The translations under genes were made by a program, and so were the position numbers. Below the pieces are notes generated by a model, which saw only the letters and a program-made list of their open reading frames with translations, was not told the DNA's origin and ran no database searches. 64,000 bases of DNA from NCBI GenBank assembly GCA_948567375.1, contig OX419760.1, forward strand, positions 48,980,001-49,044,000. The letters are read 5' to 3'. Below, piece after piece: positions 21,301-30,802 of this stretch. Origin of the DNA: Lunularia cruciata (lineage: Eukaryota > Streptophyta > Marchantiopsida > Lunulariales > Lunulariaceae). Positions within the stretch are counted from its first letter, which is position 1. Each line of letters begins with the position of its first letter.

Positions 21301-23191
21301 CTGAAGCTCCTTCTTCAGAATCTGATTCCCAATAATTAGAAGATGGGGTATCTGAATGTGAAGTGTTGGTGGTGTTAGTCACAGGAACAGTGACTCTATG
21401 GTTTGATGGCCCAATCCTCAAGTACCCTTTGTGCCATCGATCAGTTGTGCGTGCTGCTCTCAACCATGGCCTCCCAAGAAGTAAGTCATAGCTTGAATCC
21501 TTCAAGACTTGGAAAGTCATGAGATTTTGAACTCCCATAACTGAAACTACCACCTTATCCATCACCCCTACTGGTCGAACTTGTTGCTTGTTTGCCATGC
21601 TCACCACAAATGTTGAAGGTCTTGAGGGTATCATACCCAACTTCTTCATCAACCTTTCTGACATGGCATTCACTGCTGATCCTCCATCAACCAATGCATC
21701 CTTGATGTTGTGACCATTCACTCTCACATCAATCTTGGAGGCATATTCACAAGCCTCCCATGGTGCTGGCTTGGCATCCACCACCCCCATTGATACTGGA
21801 ACTTTTGCCTTCTTCTTCTTTTTGCTCCTTGTAGAACTCAAACCACCTCTAAGCTCCTTTCTCAAGGTAGGGTTCAAAGCAATTAATTGGCCCACTGTGA
21901 TGTTAGCCTTATGACTACCAACATCCTCCAACACATTGTAGTTCCATTGTTGCTTTGAGATCAAGAAGTCCTCCATCCCCAACTTCTTCCTTGGAGTCTT
22001 TGTTGTTGATGGTGTTGAGGTGCGAGTGCTCCTAGTAGACATAGGAGTATCCTTGCTTGAAGTAAATCCTTGAGAAGAGTGAACATCCTCTGCAAAACGA
22101 GCTCTCTTCTTCTCTTGTGCCAAAAGCTCCAAATTAAGACCCTTGGAGTTTGAGCACTCTCCCTTCTCATACTTGCTCTCAACCACATCTATGGATGCTA
22201 TCCCCTTACCTTTGTTGGGATTAGGAGCCACTTGGGTTTCACTACCTCCCTCTTTCCCTCTATTGGCTCCCTCATAACCCCTTCCTCCATGGTAAGTGGA
22301 ATTTGGGCAATTCCTTTGGATATGGCCTCTTCCTCCACAACCAAAACAATTTCTATCATTGAAATTGTTGGCTGGTTGGCCTCCTCTATATGGATAGTTT
22401 CCATAACTCCTTGGTCCTCTCCCTACATTCTGATCCACCTCTCTCTTCTCCCATAGTTGCACCACATTGATCTTGAGATCCGCAAGTTGTTCTGTGATGG
22501 TTTGGAGTGGATCTTTTGGTGGAGGTGCAAGAATTGGAGCAACTACTACTTGTGGTGCAACCCTTGTCACCAAAGTATCAGAAGTTCCACCATACTTGTA
22601 GCCTTGAGGAGGATGCACAACCTCCTTCACCACCAAATCACTCTCATCCCCTTCCAAACTCTCCTCCATACGAATTGCGATCTTGATAGCTTCAACCTTG
22701 GAAGAAGGTTTCTCATATCTCACATTGCTTCTAATTTGTGGTCTCAATCCTCCCACAAAATTCTTGGTGAGCATGGCCCCTATGCCAATCATTGTAGTCT
22801 CCACATCATCCCCACCCTTCCTCAACACTATGCGAAATCTGGACTCCAACTTTTCCACTCTTTCCACATAGACCCTCACTTTCTCTCCATCTCCTTGCTT
22901 GAGAAATGTAACCTCACTCATCAATCTCTCATAACTCTCATCAGGAAGAAAGTTCTCAATGAGTGCTGAAGTCAAAGTCTCCCAAGACTCCTCTTCCCCC
23001 TCTCTCCTCTCTCTCTTTTGGTATTCTGACTCATACCATGTAAGTGCTGCATCCTCAAAGAAATCTGGAAATAATGAGGCCCACTCATTCTTCCTCCTCT
23101 CATTGTTTCCTATGCAAGCTCTCTTGAAGTCTCTCACAAAGGCCTCCACATCTTCTCCATCCTTGCCAAAGAAAACCGGAAGTTTCCCCAT
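18365..23191 (-). CDS. Element C gag-pol polyprotein, 1608 aa, apparently intact
   Basis: A single frame from a true ATG (23189-23191) to a stop near the 3' LTR. Residues about 1-200 are gag capsid (MGKLPVFFGKDGEDVEAFVR). The zinc knuckle CFGCGGRGHIQRNC is at about 282. Protease ALVDGGSAVNAM is at about 497, with DGG in place of the commoner DSG/DTG and LLLGRPWL downstream. An acidic linker precedes RT, which has VMPFGLCNAPATFQR and the active site FIDDFCVYG (about 890). RNase H begins ILYTDASNVAIG (about 1039). The integrase zinc region (HEGLVCGGHF, CKTCHVC) is at about 1253, with core WGIDFVGPL (about 1320), SDRGGEF (about 1380) and NGLAERTNQT (about 1414). It ends in RINHDKLKMYHRR with no chromodomain. 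Gag and pol share one frame with no shift or stop, so expression would rely on proteolysis. Confidence 0.97.
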   Translation of the reverse strand: MGKLPVFFGKDGEDVEAFVRDFKRACIGNNERRKNEWASLFPDFFEDAALTWYESEYQKRERREGEEESWETLTSALIENFLPDESYERLMSEVTFLKQGDGEKVRVYVERVEKLESRFRIVLRKGGDDVETTMIGIGAMLTKNFVGGLRPQIRSNVRYEKPSSKVEAIKIAIRMEESLEGDESDLVVKEVVHPPQGYKYGGTSDTLVTRVAPQVVVAPILAPPPKDPLQTITEQLADLKINVVQLWEKREVDQNVGRGPRSYGNYPYRGGQPANNFNDRNCFGCGGRGHIQRNCPNSTYHGGRGYEGANRGKEGGSETQVAPNPNKGKGIASIDVVESKYEKGECSNSKGLNLELLAQEKKRARFAEDVHSSQGFTSSKDTPMSTRSTRTSTPSTTKTPRKKLGMEDFLISKQQWNYNVLEDVGSHKANITVGQLIALNPTLRKELRGGLSSTRSKKKKKAKVPVSMGVVDAKPAPWEACEYASKIDVRVNGHNIKDALVDGGSAVNAMSERLMKKLGMIPSRPSTFVVSMANKQQVRPVGVMDKVVVSVMGVQNLMTFQVLKDSSYDLLLGRPWLRAARTTDRWHKGYLRIGPSNHRVTVPVTNTTNTSHSDTPSSNYWESDSEEGASGVDTSMEEETSTEENESESDSDVYPLCAMDFAPKPEVLKDPDKSPLTLEEVERRLSTLKYGPNVTKEEKVRFEEIFRKFIHVFAFSYKDLKEVTLEEHKIEVESHARPIRQKQRCISPPISLVVKEEIDKLKEAGFIFEVENSEWVSPIVIVKKKNGKLRVCVDYKKLNAVTKKDYYPLPFIDEILEEVAGHERYSFGDGYSGYNQIKIAPEHQQLTTFTTPWGTYAFKVMPFGLCNAPATFQRFMNKVFEPFIGKFVRDFIDDFCVYGSKEEHFEHLIKVLQCLDEANASLNPEKCIFGCEEGLLLGHIISKDGIAVDPEKVRKISDLPFPSSLTKLRQFLGMVGYYRRFIFSFSNKAYALTIYMKKGVDYMVILEDKEALKAFEELKQSLVVAPILAKPDWSKPFILYTDASNVAIGCTLSQLDQDGHDHPIAYASRQMVSTEKNYSVIEREGLAVIFGLKKFRHYLIGGKATIVTDHKALKYIFNKPNVEGRLARWMILLSEYDYTIEDRPGKKHANADLLSRAYDHDGDEPVDDSFPDEELMTISVTQEIPMEYKEIVDFVTRGNYPEGMHARERKALAARSRPYTMVEDILFHQGADGLLQRAVGKEESILLIKEFHEGLVCGGHFAGKVTAFKILDAGYHWRGIFKDCLDYCKTCHVCQAFARKSTSTPPLRSIPLLGPFEKWGIDFVGPLNRTPRNNRYIVVVTDYLTKWVEARPLRDKNEDEVGRFLYERIITRFGCPLELVSDRGGEFTGSITTAMLRHFSITHRVTTSYKPNSNGLAERTNQTLCMMLAKDAEMEGAKHHWDKRIHAVLWEYRTTMKTSTGYSPFQLVYGIESTLPIHFDLPTFQSIHRRLKKAQGSDAGKSRKDQLMELEEARAVAMVRVEQAQRKQKESYDKRQGKKKVEPFKEGDWVMLFDSIRFKRVQKKFLPKYFGPFIVEKVWGNYTYDLKELGGRHFDRINHDKLKMYHRR

Positions 23192-23426
23192 CTTAACCCC
23201 TCACTATCTTTCTTTTCTCTTAATTTTTTTTTTCTCTTTTCTTTTCTCTCACTCTATTACTAATAGAGTATATACATGACTAACACCATCTGAGAATAAT
23301 CCACTCTAGGGAACACAAAAGGTTCAGGTTGCTCCAAGATTTCTATAGCAACATCAAATCCTAGAGTGCATATTAATCTAACTCTCATGGATAGTTTATC
23401 CATAAGTTGAAAGATTATCTCCATCA
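23192..23426 (-). other. Element C gap between upstream ORF and gag
   Basis: T-rich on the + strand (A-rich on the coding strand). No coding signal. Confidence 0.5.
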
Positions 23427-23900
23427 CTAATCTTGAGAACTAGCTGATGAAGGTGGTAGTATTTCTGTAGCTGTACTAAGACTCTCTCCAAGATCCTTCA
23501 CCAAAGTTTCCAAAAGTGCTTTTACTCCACTACACTCATGTCCTTTTGGAAGTCCTTCAACTCCACAAACCTCACACAACTCCTTGGTCTTAGATCTTCT
23601 CCCTCCCAATCTTGGTGAAGAAGGTCCAACATGCAAACCCAAGTCAAGTAAGCCTCTCCTTTCCCTCAATCTCTTGCTCTCAAAGGTTAATGGACATGAA
23701 CTTGCCTTATGTCCCTTCTCTCCACATAGAAAGCACTTAGACTCACTCTTTCCTCCAAGTGGTGTAGGTTTTTGGATCCTCTCAACACTCTCTTCAAATT
23801 CTATTGTAAACTCTCTTTTCCTCAAATCCACCCCTACAATCACCTCAAACCCTTTGGGAACCTTGCATAATCTCAATTTCCACTCTTGATGACCCTCCAT
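23427..23900 (-). CDS. Element C upstream ORF with zinc knuckle, 157 aa
   Basis: The frame upstream of gag-pol starts at an ATG (23898-23900). It has a conventional knuckle CFLCGEKGHKASSC (CX2CX4HX4C) and a second Cys/His cluster CEVCGVEGLPKGHEC. The preceding segment (GVDLRKREFTIEFEES) is charged. Function is unknown. A nucleic-acid-binding role is suggested only by the knuckle, which is a different sequence from the one in gag. The frame may extend further upstream, since an overlapping - strand frame (23873-24061) reads YSLGDLSDIVRKGQFCRVE and could be joined by a shift or splice. Extra ORFs upstream of gag are known in some plant Ty3/gypsy lineages. Confidence 0.6.
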   Translation of the reverse strand: MEGHQEWKLRLCKVPKGFEVIVGVDLRKREFTIEFEESVERIQKPTPLGGKSESKCFLCGEKGHKASSCPLTFESKRLRERRGLLDLGLHVGPSSPRLGGRRSKTKELCEVCGVEGLPKGHECSGVKALLETLVKDLGESLSTATEILPPSSASSQD

Positions 23901-24548
23901 GTTCCCAAAGATGAATCTAAACACTCAAACATGCTTTTTGTTGATCTCAAACTTCTCATGCATGAGATCTCCACTCTGCAGAATTGACCCTTCCTCACAA
24001 TGTCACTCAAATCTCCCAACGAATATGTCACGGTCCTCTGAAATTTTCCACACTTGATCACACCTCTAGGGCGTCCCTCCCTGCAAAATTTTAGATCTTT
24101 TCATCGAGCCATTTGGCCTAGACACCTTTCTATTCAGCACCCATATTTCAGATTTGGTCTGAAAACCACCCCCCTCACTTCAAAAACTCATAACGCACTG
24201 CGCAAAAATGATCTCTCTCTAATTTTTGTGGCACCAGGTAGGATACAATGCACTGAATTTTCTTGGAAATTTTCAGGACAATTCACTAAAAATTGAAGAA
24301 ATGGCAGACTCTGTACAATTTTCCAGAGAGCATGCAGTTGCGGGAGCACTTTACCCTATCAACTTTCAAAAATTCTAGCCCAGTGCGCATAGAAGCTCTC
24401 TCAATAATTTCAAGTGTGCTAACTGGAAGATAACCCAAGCTATCATGTGTAGAAATCTCAAGTCTAGATCTCAAACTTGAGATTTTGCCCAAAATCACCT
24501 TAATCCCCAAAATCTGCAATCCACCTCACACAATCTCTCCAATTCCTC

Positions 24549-24719
24549 TCATGTGTACAAGATGTACAAAATCACCTCAAAGACATCATAATGAACTACA
24601 GGGTATACAAATGGATCTTGGTTCTCTAACATAAGTTCAGCCCTCTCCTCTCCTAATGTTCTCTCCAAGTGAGCTCTCATAGCCTCCTTCTGCCTAATGT
24701 AGAATTGGACGCGGAACAT
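24549..24719 (-). CDS. Element C leader small ORF, 56 aa
   Basis: Starts with ATG about 20 nt after the primer-binding site. Reads MFRVQFYIRQKEAMRAHLER and continues through an acidic helix-like stretch. It is the first ATG of a genomic transcript and might be a separate peptide or the first exon of a spliced product (GAG|GTGATT could act as a donor). No family recognised. Confidence 0.35.
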   Translation of the reverse strand: MFRVQFYIRQKEAMRAHLERTLGEERAELMLENQDPFVYPVVHYDVFEVILYILYT

Positions 24720-24739
24720 TATCTTGCCTTCTAGAGAGG

Positions 24740-24756
24740 TCCCGGCAACGGAACCA
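24740..24756 (-). promoter_or_regulatory. Element C tRNA primer-binding site
   Basis: On the - strand TGGTTCCGTTGCCGGGA begins 4 nt inside the 5' LTR border. It starts TGG as expected from a tRNA CCA end and resembles the Asp-tRNA-type sites of plant gypsy elements with a few differences. The tRNA identity is a guess. Confidence 0.65.
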
Positions 24757-24760
24757 AAAA

Positions 24761-25440
24761 TGTGAGCCGGCCTGTCTCTCACTCAGGATGAACCTCTGAT
24801 GGCTATTATGGTAGCGCACCATGGACTAAGAAGGCAAGGAACCCCAACTCCATCATACTCCTCCAAGGCTAACACTCCAAGACTCAAGACATTGCTCACT
24901 AGAGAACTCAATGAGAGAGAGATAGTTGCAAATGAAAGGATGATGAGTACCTCCTCACTCCTTGTTTATATACTTGTGAAATAGTTACGTACCAAAGTTA
25001 CTAATTACCGTAGTAACTCAAGTTACTAGACTAAAAGTCAAGTAAAGTAAAAAAAGTAGAAAGGAATATCCATTCACATGGGCATATTCCCCTTATCTTG
25101 ACCCAACCACTAAAGCAAGGATTCCTTCACATGGGCTATCCTTGGACTAAAGAAGAATCCAAAACAAAAAGGCTTACGGGCCCAAGAGTTCTCAACTCTT
25201 TCCCCAAAGCCAAACACCTAGGAATAATACCAAGTCAACACACTAAAATCCAAAATAGTGGTGCTCATCTTTCCTACTTCCTCTAAAGTAAGGTCCCATC
25301 TATCTTAGCTATGACTAACTTTAGCTAACCATGACTAATATAGAACCATCCTTTATCTCTATATAAATAATATCTCTTAAGTACTTGTAATACCAAGCTA
25401 AATATCACAATACCACACACATGCACAAATGGGTGTTACA
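24761..25440 (-). repeat. Element C right LTR (5' LTR)
   Basis: 680 bp, nearly identical to the left LTR. A - strand TATA-like stretch (TTATATAGAG) lies at about 25357-25369 and would drive transcription into the element. Confidence 0.96.
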
Positions 25441-26700
25441 GGCCATACTAGCCAATCTCTACTCTAACTGCTCAATCCGAGTAGCCATAGATGTATCAGA
25501 AGTAAGGGCAAGTACTGCACCTCTACTAGGTGTAGATCCTCTACCACCACCTCTACCACCTTGTACTCCATGAACTAGAGCTCACCTACTACCTACCATA
25601 ACATCCCTACCACTCCGTAACTCCGAGTGTAGGTCAAAGCATTGGTCACTAGTGTGACCAAACCCGTGGCAATGCTCACACTACCTCTGTGTTGGCTATG
25701 ATGCACCAGAGGTATTTGGTCCACTGCCCTGAGTACACTCTCTCCTATGGTGAGGTCCACCACAAGTCCAACAAGCAACACCACTACTCATTGGTTGCTG
25801 TTGACCCAAAAATGAAGGTAAGGGTCTAACTACAGTAGGCCCTCCACTTGCTCCATAGGATTTGGGCTGTCCACCCTATCCTCAAAAACCAACTGGAAGT
25901 GGTGCACTCTACTACACTCTAGAATAAGTAACATTTGTAGATGAGGTCTCCTTATCAAATCCAGATGTCATCACTCTCTCCCCCACCATGTTGAGCTAAA
26001 TACGCTCAACCAAACCAAAGACCACTGCCAAAGTAGGCAAAGTAGCTTGTAACAACGTAACATCACAAACTCTAGGTCACAACTCCCTGTCTAGTATCCC
26101 ATACCAATTTTGGACTACGTGGGCTTCTGTAACTCCTTGAGTGAAATTGATCAGCTGCCTCATGCAAGTGTATGCCTTGCATAGGCTCTCTCTAACCTTC
26201 CACTAGAACTCTTGCAAGCTCCTTAGCTTGTTAGTCCGTACTCTCTGGTAGTTTTGCCTCAAACACTAGAAGAACTCCACCATGAGGTTAAACCCCAGTA
26301 CCACACCACCTCCTACAGCGGTACTTCTACTCGTGGTAGCACTATCTCCAACTAGTGTACCTCCACTAGCTCCACCAACACTACTCAAGCTAGAACTCAT
26401 GGGTATAATCAATCTACTCTTGGCAACCAAGCCTAAAGTGATAGAGACATAGTTTGAAGACCAATACTGTATCCATAATTCAATCTCTTCCAAATGAGCT
26501 CTCTTGAATTCGTGATAGTCATCCATTGGCAGACATTCCAAATGTTGAAACAATCCCTTCCATGCTTTGAAGGGTGTTAACAAACTCAAGTTCCACATCT
26601 ACTGCAAATCACACCAACTATCAAACTCATGGATGAAGTCATCCAACTCAATGGTACCCATTGTACCAAAGTAATGCCTAGGGCCTTTGGAGGCCCCATA
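25441..26700 (-). pseudogene. B2 gag N-terminal part
   Basis: Continuation of B2 right of element C, homologous to B1 10505-11720. The - strand shows PMDDYHEFKRAHLEEIELW and GGASGGTLVGDSATTS, matching B1 gag. Several stops and lost Cys residues in the knuckle region. Confidence 0.8.
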
Positions 26701-27573
26701 AATCTAGTCCATGTCCCACAACAAAGGTGTGGACACGCCAAGTGCACTCTCAACTGGATCAGCTACTATGTTAAACTCCAACTTAGAGTCAATCTCCTCC
26801 TTCATTGGCACTTGAGATACAAGTTAATATTGAGCGCCACTCCGAGTAAACCCATTGCGTACTACGGAGCTATCTCCTCTAGAATCTCCAAAGAACTCTG
26901 TTGTGATAAAGTAATCACAACCACAACCACAAACTGCAACAACAAATACCCCACCAAGTGCCAACGCCAAGTGTGCCTCAAACAAACATGGTGCACAATC
27001 AAGAAGTAGAGAATGGAGGGGGTCAAATCACAAGAATGCTAAACGAAAACCCTTCATTTCATAAATCAACACTGGATTGACTCTACCACCATTTGGCATT
27101 TGACATATCAAAGAACCTATCTACTTCTTGAGCTACAAGGATCATCGAGGATCAGATCAAAGTTCTTCTTGCCATAATCTGATGTAAATCTTTCACAAAA
27201 TCTGACGTAAAATCTAACGTAAGTTTGACATAAAATTTGACATAAATCCCTAAAACTGGCTGACCGCCAAATCCTCCATTAACTCTTCACTTGAGCCAAA
27301 TTGGAAAAATGGGTTTCATCCAATCTCTAATTCATGAGGATGTACTCCAAACTCCACCTTCAATTTTAGTTTTTGAGCTCAACTCGCAACAAATTGGTCT
27401 TGAGCTTAAAATCACAACTACCGCTTGAAAATTGCTTCTCATTGGCTCCAAATTTTGCCAACGCTTCTACACACACTCTCTCAAGGAAATCTAAGCTACT
27501 CAATCACGACACCACAATCCACCGAGCTTGGAGATATCACCAACACTTGTAGTTCATGCACTTGCTTCTTTGG
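26701..27573 (-). other. B2 leader
   Basis: Non-coding region homologous in part to B1 11760-12060 and 13600-14060. It lacks the family A LTR present in B1. Confidence 0.5.
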
Positions 27574-28022
27574 TGTAATCAGATCGTTTACAACTCAAAT
27601 CAATTGAACTTAGATCAATACTTGATTTGATCCTCAACAACTTGCCAACAATAGGGCACTGATTATAGTCAAGCCATACCCACTCTAACTAAGAGAATCC
27701 AGGTGACGCTCGTTGGCTTTCTATCCACTCTAGCCAGGAACTGGAAGGCTCAACATCAAAAAAGTGAGCTCTCTGGAGCTGCACTTCCAAGGTATACTCA
27801 TGATTTTGACTTAGGTCTCATCCCAACGGTCCCGCTGATAGCACACCCAATGGTGCGGACGGTGCAAGTGATGGTGGGCCCCGCCATGAATTCAATACCC
27901 TCAAACACAAAATCTGACCATCAGAAAGTAGTCTATGAGTAATTGCTAAAATTCCTCTAACTACTATCACTAGAACTCAAGTGTCCGAGCAATCTAGATG
28001 TGACACTACAAATAGCGTGACA
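27574..28022 (-). repeat. Family B LTR, right copy
   Basis: Starts TGTAATCAGATCG and ends ATAGCGTGACA on the + strand. Clearly more diverged than the other two copies. It ends at the same base as the middle copy and abuts non-LTR element D copy 1, which lacks its 5' part here, so B2 probably inserted into D. Confidence 0.82.
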
Positions 28023-29316
28023 ACAACCACATTGATAGTAGTGAGACTTGGGATTATGCATGCTTCCTCTTTCCCTTGGTTGACCATTCCAAGGCTACCA
28101 ATTGAGTTGTGGGAGTGGTTAGCTTCTTAGGTGGGTTGCATTTTGGGGTTATTTGAGACTAGTTTTCTTATCTATGTCTATTCCATAAGCTACCCCGTAC
28201 ACTCCATGATGAGGCTACATAGACTTTTTGCCTACCACTTGATTGTTTGGCACGTGATCTCTTGGACAAGTTAGCTTGGTTCTTATTCCTCTTACTTCCT
28301 TGATGGTGTCTTTGTTATGCTAGAGGAGGACGTGCGGGACATAAAGAGATGGTTGCTAGATTTCATCAATTCCAAGTGGAGGATTGGACAACCCTAAAAG
28401 AGGAGTCTGTTAGGGTCGCATGTTTTAGGAGACACGTTTTGCCACAAGATACCATGGAGTTCACTTGATTACAATGGTTTAGGACATAGGTCATGCGGGA
28501 GAGCAATAGAGTAGCACAAGCACTACACCCTTTGTCAATGGCTAGTCTAATTGATGAGACTATCTTTTCTCTATGCTCACTACATCTTATTGTAGGAGAG
28601 GGATTACCACTAGAGGTCTTAGATTATCAGCTTGAGCAACCTTTATGTCTTGATAGGTTGGTTTTTTCACAAGCATTGTGCATTGCCCCTCACCTTTCCT
28701 CAAGAGGCTTGTTAGGGATGGTATATGAGCATCTTAGAGATTACTTTCATGCATATGATCCTTTTAGTGGTCTTACCAAATTGTTTCAAGTGGTTAGAAT
28801 AGTAATGAGAGGAGACATTCCCATGTTTGTTGGTTGGGTGTTAGGTGCTAGTCAACTTCTTGTGATGGAGAAGGATAATGGAGCATTAGATTGATTACTA
28901 TTTGAGAGATCTTTTTGTGTTTGGTCAACCATACCATTGTCCTACAACATCATTCTACCTTTCGACAACCCTCAATCCACATTAGTTTGGAGTAGCTACA
29001 CTTGGAGGATGTGAGGCTATATATTTAGGCATTAGGGCACTACTAGATATCCATCTAGAGTGGTCATCTTACAAATGGACATTGAGAACACTTTTAACGT
29101 CTCATGAGCATTGATCTTTATAGAGCTTAGGAAGGCTTTGACAACACCTCAATCCACATCAATTTGGAAAAGCTACACTTGGAAGATGTGAGTCTATATC
29201 TCTAGGCATTAGGGCACTACTAGATATCTATATGGAGTGGGTCGTCTTACAAGTGGATGTTGAGAATGCTTTTAAGAGCATCTCATGAACATCCATCTTT
29301 AGAGAGCTTAGGGAGG
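28023..29316 (+). pseudogene. D copy 1 pre-RT region and start of RT
   Basis: The open stretch 28493-28894 reads LEVLDYQLEQPLCLDRLVF and LSSRGLLGMVYEHLRDYF, matching copy 2. The following RT start (LQVDVENAFKSIS-like) is present twice because of a tandem duplication of about 177 bp. Confidence 0.75.
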
Positions 29317-30802
29317 TGTAATACCAATAGCTAGAAAGATGATCTAGAGATGGAATTTGGTTTGGTAACATCTGTAAGGATGTTATACATGAAGGACTAA
29401 GTAGATAAGCTAGATGTATCACCAAAAGAGTAATTCTACTAATAGGCCAGAAATCAAAACATGCTTGGAAACTTTAGAATCAGTAGCTAGGCATATGATC
29501 TAGAGATGAAACTTGGGGTGGTGACATCTGGAAGGATTTTACATATGACAGAGAACATAGATCAGATAGAGGTATCACCAAAAGAACACTTCTACTAATA
29601 GGGCACAAGCCAAAAACTACATGAAAACTTTAAAGCCATTTTTGGAGGCCTAAACGGATGAATTAGTGTAATACCAAGAGCTAGCCATATGATCTAGATG
29701 TGAAATTTGGTTTGGTAACATCTGGAATGATGTTATACATGATGGTCAAAATAAATCAGATAGGAATATCACCAAAAAAATACTACTACTAATAAGGCAA
29801 AAACCAAAATATACTTGAAAACCTTAAAACCAATTAGCTAAACATATGATTCAAAGGTAAAAATTGGTTTGGTAACATTTGGAAGGATGTTACACATGAT
29901 GTACTAAAAATATCAGAAAGAGGTATCACCAAAAGAGGACTTTTACTAATAGAGTAGGAACCAAAATAGGCCTGAAATCTTTGAAGGCAATTTTGGAGGC
30001 CTAAATGGATGAATTAGACCTTGAAAATATGCGAAGCTCCCTCCCCCAATGGGTAAAGGCTAGCTTTCCCTCCTCTACTTTGTCTCATTGAGAGCTTTCC
30101 AATGGTACCTCACCCATGTGATTATGAGATTCATATAGGAAGATTCCCTAAAAGATTCTTTCTGGTCAAAGCTTGTTTGACCAACCAGATAGGAGCAAGA
30201 CCAACATGTCACCCATCCAAGTAAGTAATCCAAGGGTGGAGCTTGGTTACAAGTCATCTATCTGTGTGCCTAATCCTATGGTGGAGCTTCCTTGGAGGAG
30301 ATCCTCTTTGTCTATATAATAAAGAGAAGGTGCTCCTTTGGGGCATCAGATGATTGAGTATGAAATCTATGTTTTCTCTCGTCTCTTGTCCTCGGAGTAT
30401 TACAATTAAATCTAAAAAATGGAAATATTCTTCTCCTTGGTGGGGATGAAGGCTTGCCTTCTCCCCCCATGATTTGTCTCGTTGAGAGCTCTCCAATGGT
30501 ACCTTACCCATGCGAATCTAAGCTTCCTACAAGAATATTCCTTGAAGGTTCCCTTGGTCAAACCCATTTGACCAACTAGATAAGACAAGGAATGACATGT
30601 CACCCATCCAAAAAACTAATCTAGGGATGGAGATTTTTGATTGGTCACCAATCCACATATTTGATCCAAGGGTGGACTTTCCTTTGAGTAGATCCTCTAT
30701 GCTATATAATAAAGAGAAGGTGCTCCTTTGGGGCATCAAAGGATTGCGTGTGAAATTTGTATTTTCTCTCTTGAAGAGTTCTCTTGTCCTTCAAGTATTA
30801 CG
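29317..30802 (+). repeat. Family A solo LTR in D copy 1, itself split by another family A LTR
   Basis: The outer LTR consists of 29317-29666 and 30405-30802 (748 bp in total). Near-duplicated flanks GGAGG (29312-29316) and AGAGG (30803-30807) mark the target site, and D copy 2 at about 34755-34770 (TTAGGGAGGCTGG) gives the empty site. The last base of the LTR is G instead of A. Confidence 0.9.
29667..30404 (+). repeat. Family A LTR nested inside a family A LTR (738 bp)
   Basis: Complete TGTAATACC...GAGTATTACA unit in the same orientation as the outer LTR. Flanks ATTAG (29662-29666) and ATTAA (30405-30409) are a one-mismatch target-site duplication. Confidence 0.92.

Larger units (their letters stand above)
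17638..25440 (-). mobile_element. Element C: near-intact Ty3/gypsy retrotransposon (7.8 kb)
   Basis: LTRs of 679 and 680 bp differ at about two substitutions and one single-base indel. Between them are a purine tract, one uninterrupted gag-pol frame of 1608 residues, an upstream zinc-knuckle ORF and a primer-binding site. Inserted in B2 gag with GGCC duplicated. The integrase has no chromodomain, so it is not a chromovirus like element A. It is the youngest element in the window and could be autonomous. Confidence 0.95.
14523..28022 (-). mobile_element. Family B retrotransposon, copy B2 (truncated, interrupted by element C)
   Basis: A second, more decayed copy of family B with the same orientation and order: an RT fragment (14523-14700), spacer, DNMT (15270-16214), linker, protease and gag (16215-17637, resumed at 25441-26700), leader, and LTR (27574-28022). 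RNase H, integrase, PHD and most of RT are missing at the left. Element C splits gag. B2 is valuable because it gives the ancestral state for many B1 lesions and the empty site for the 8690 LTR. Confidence 0.85.
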
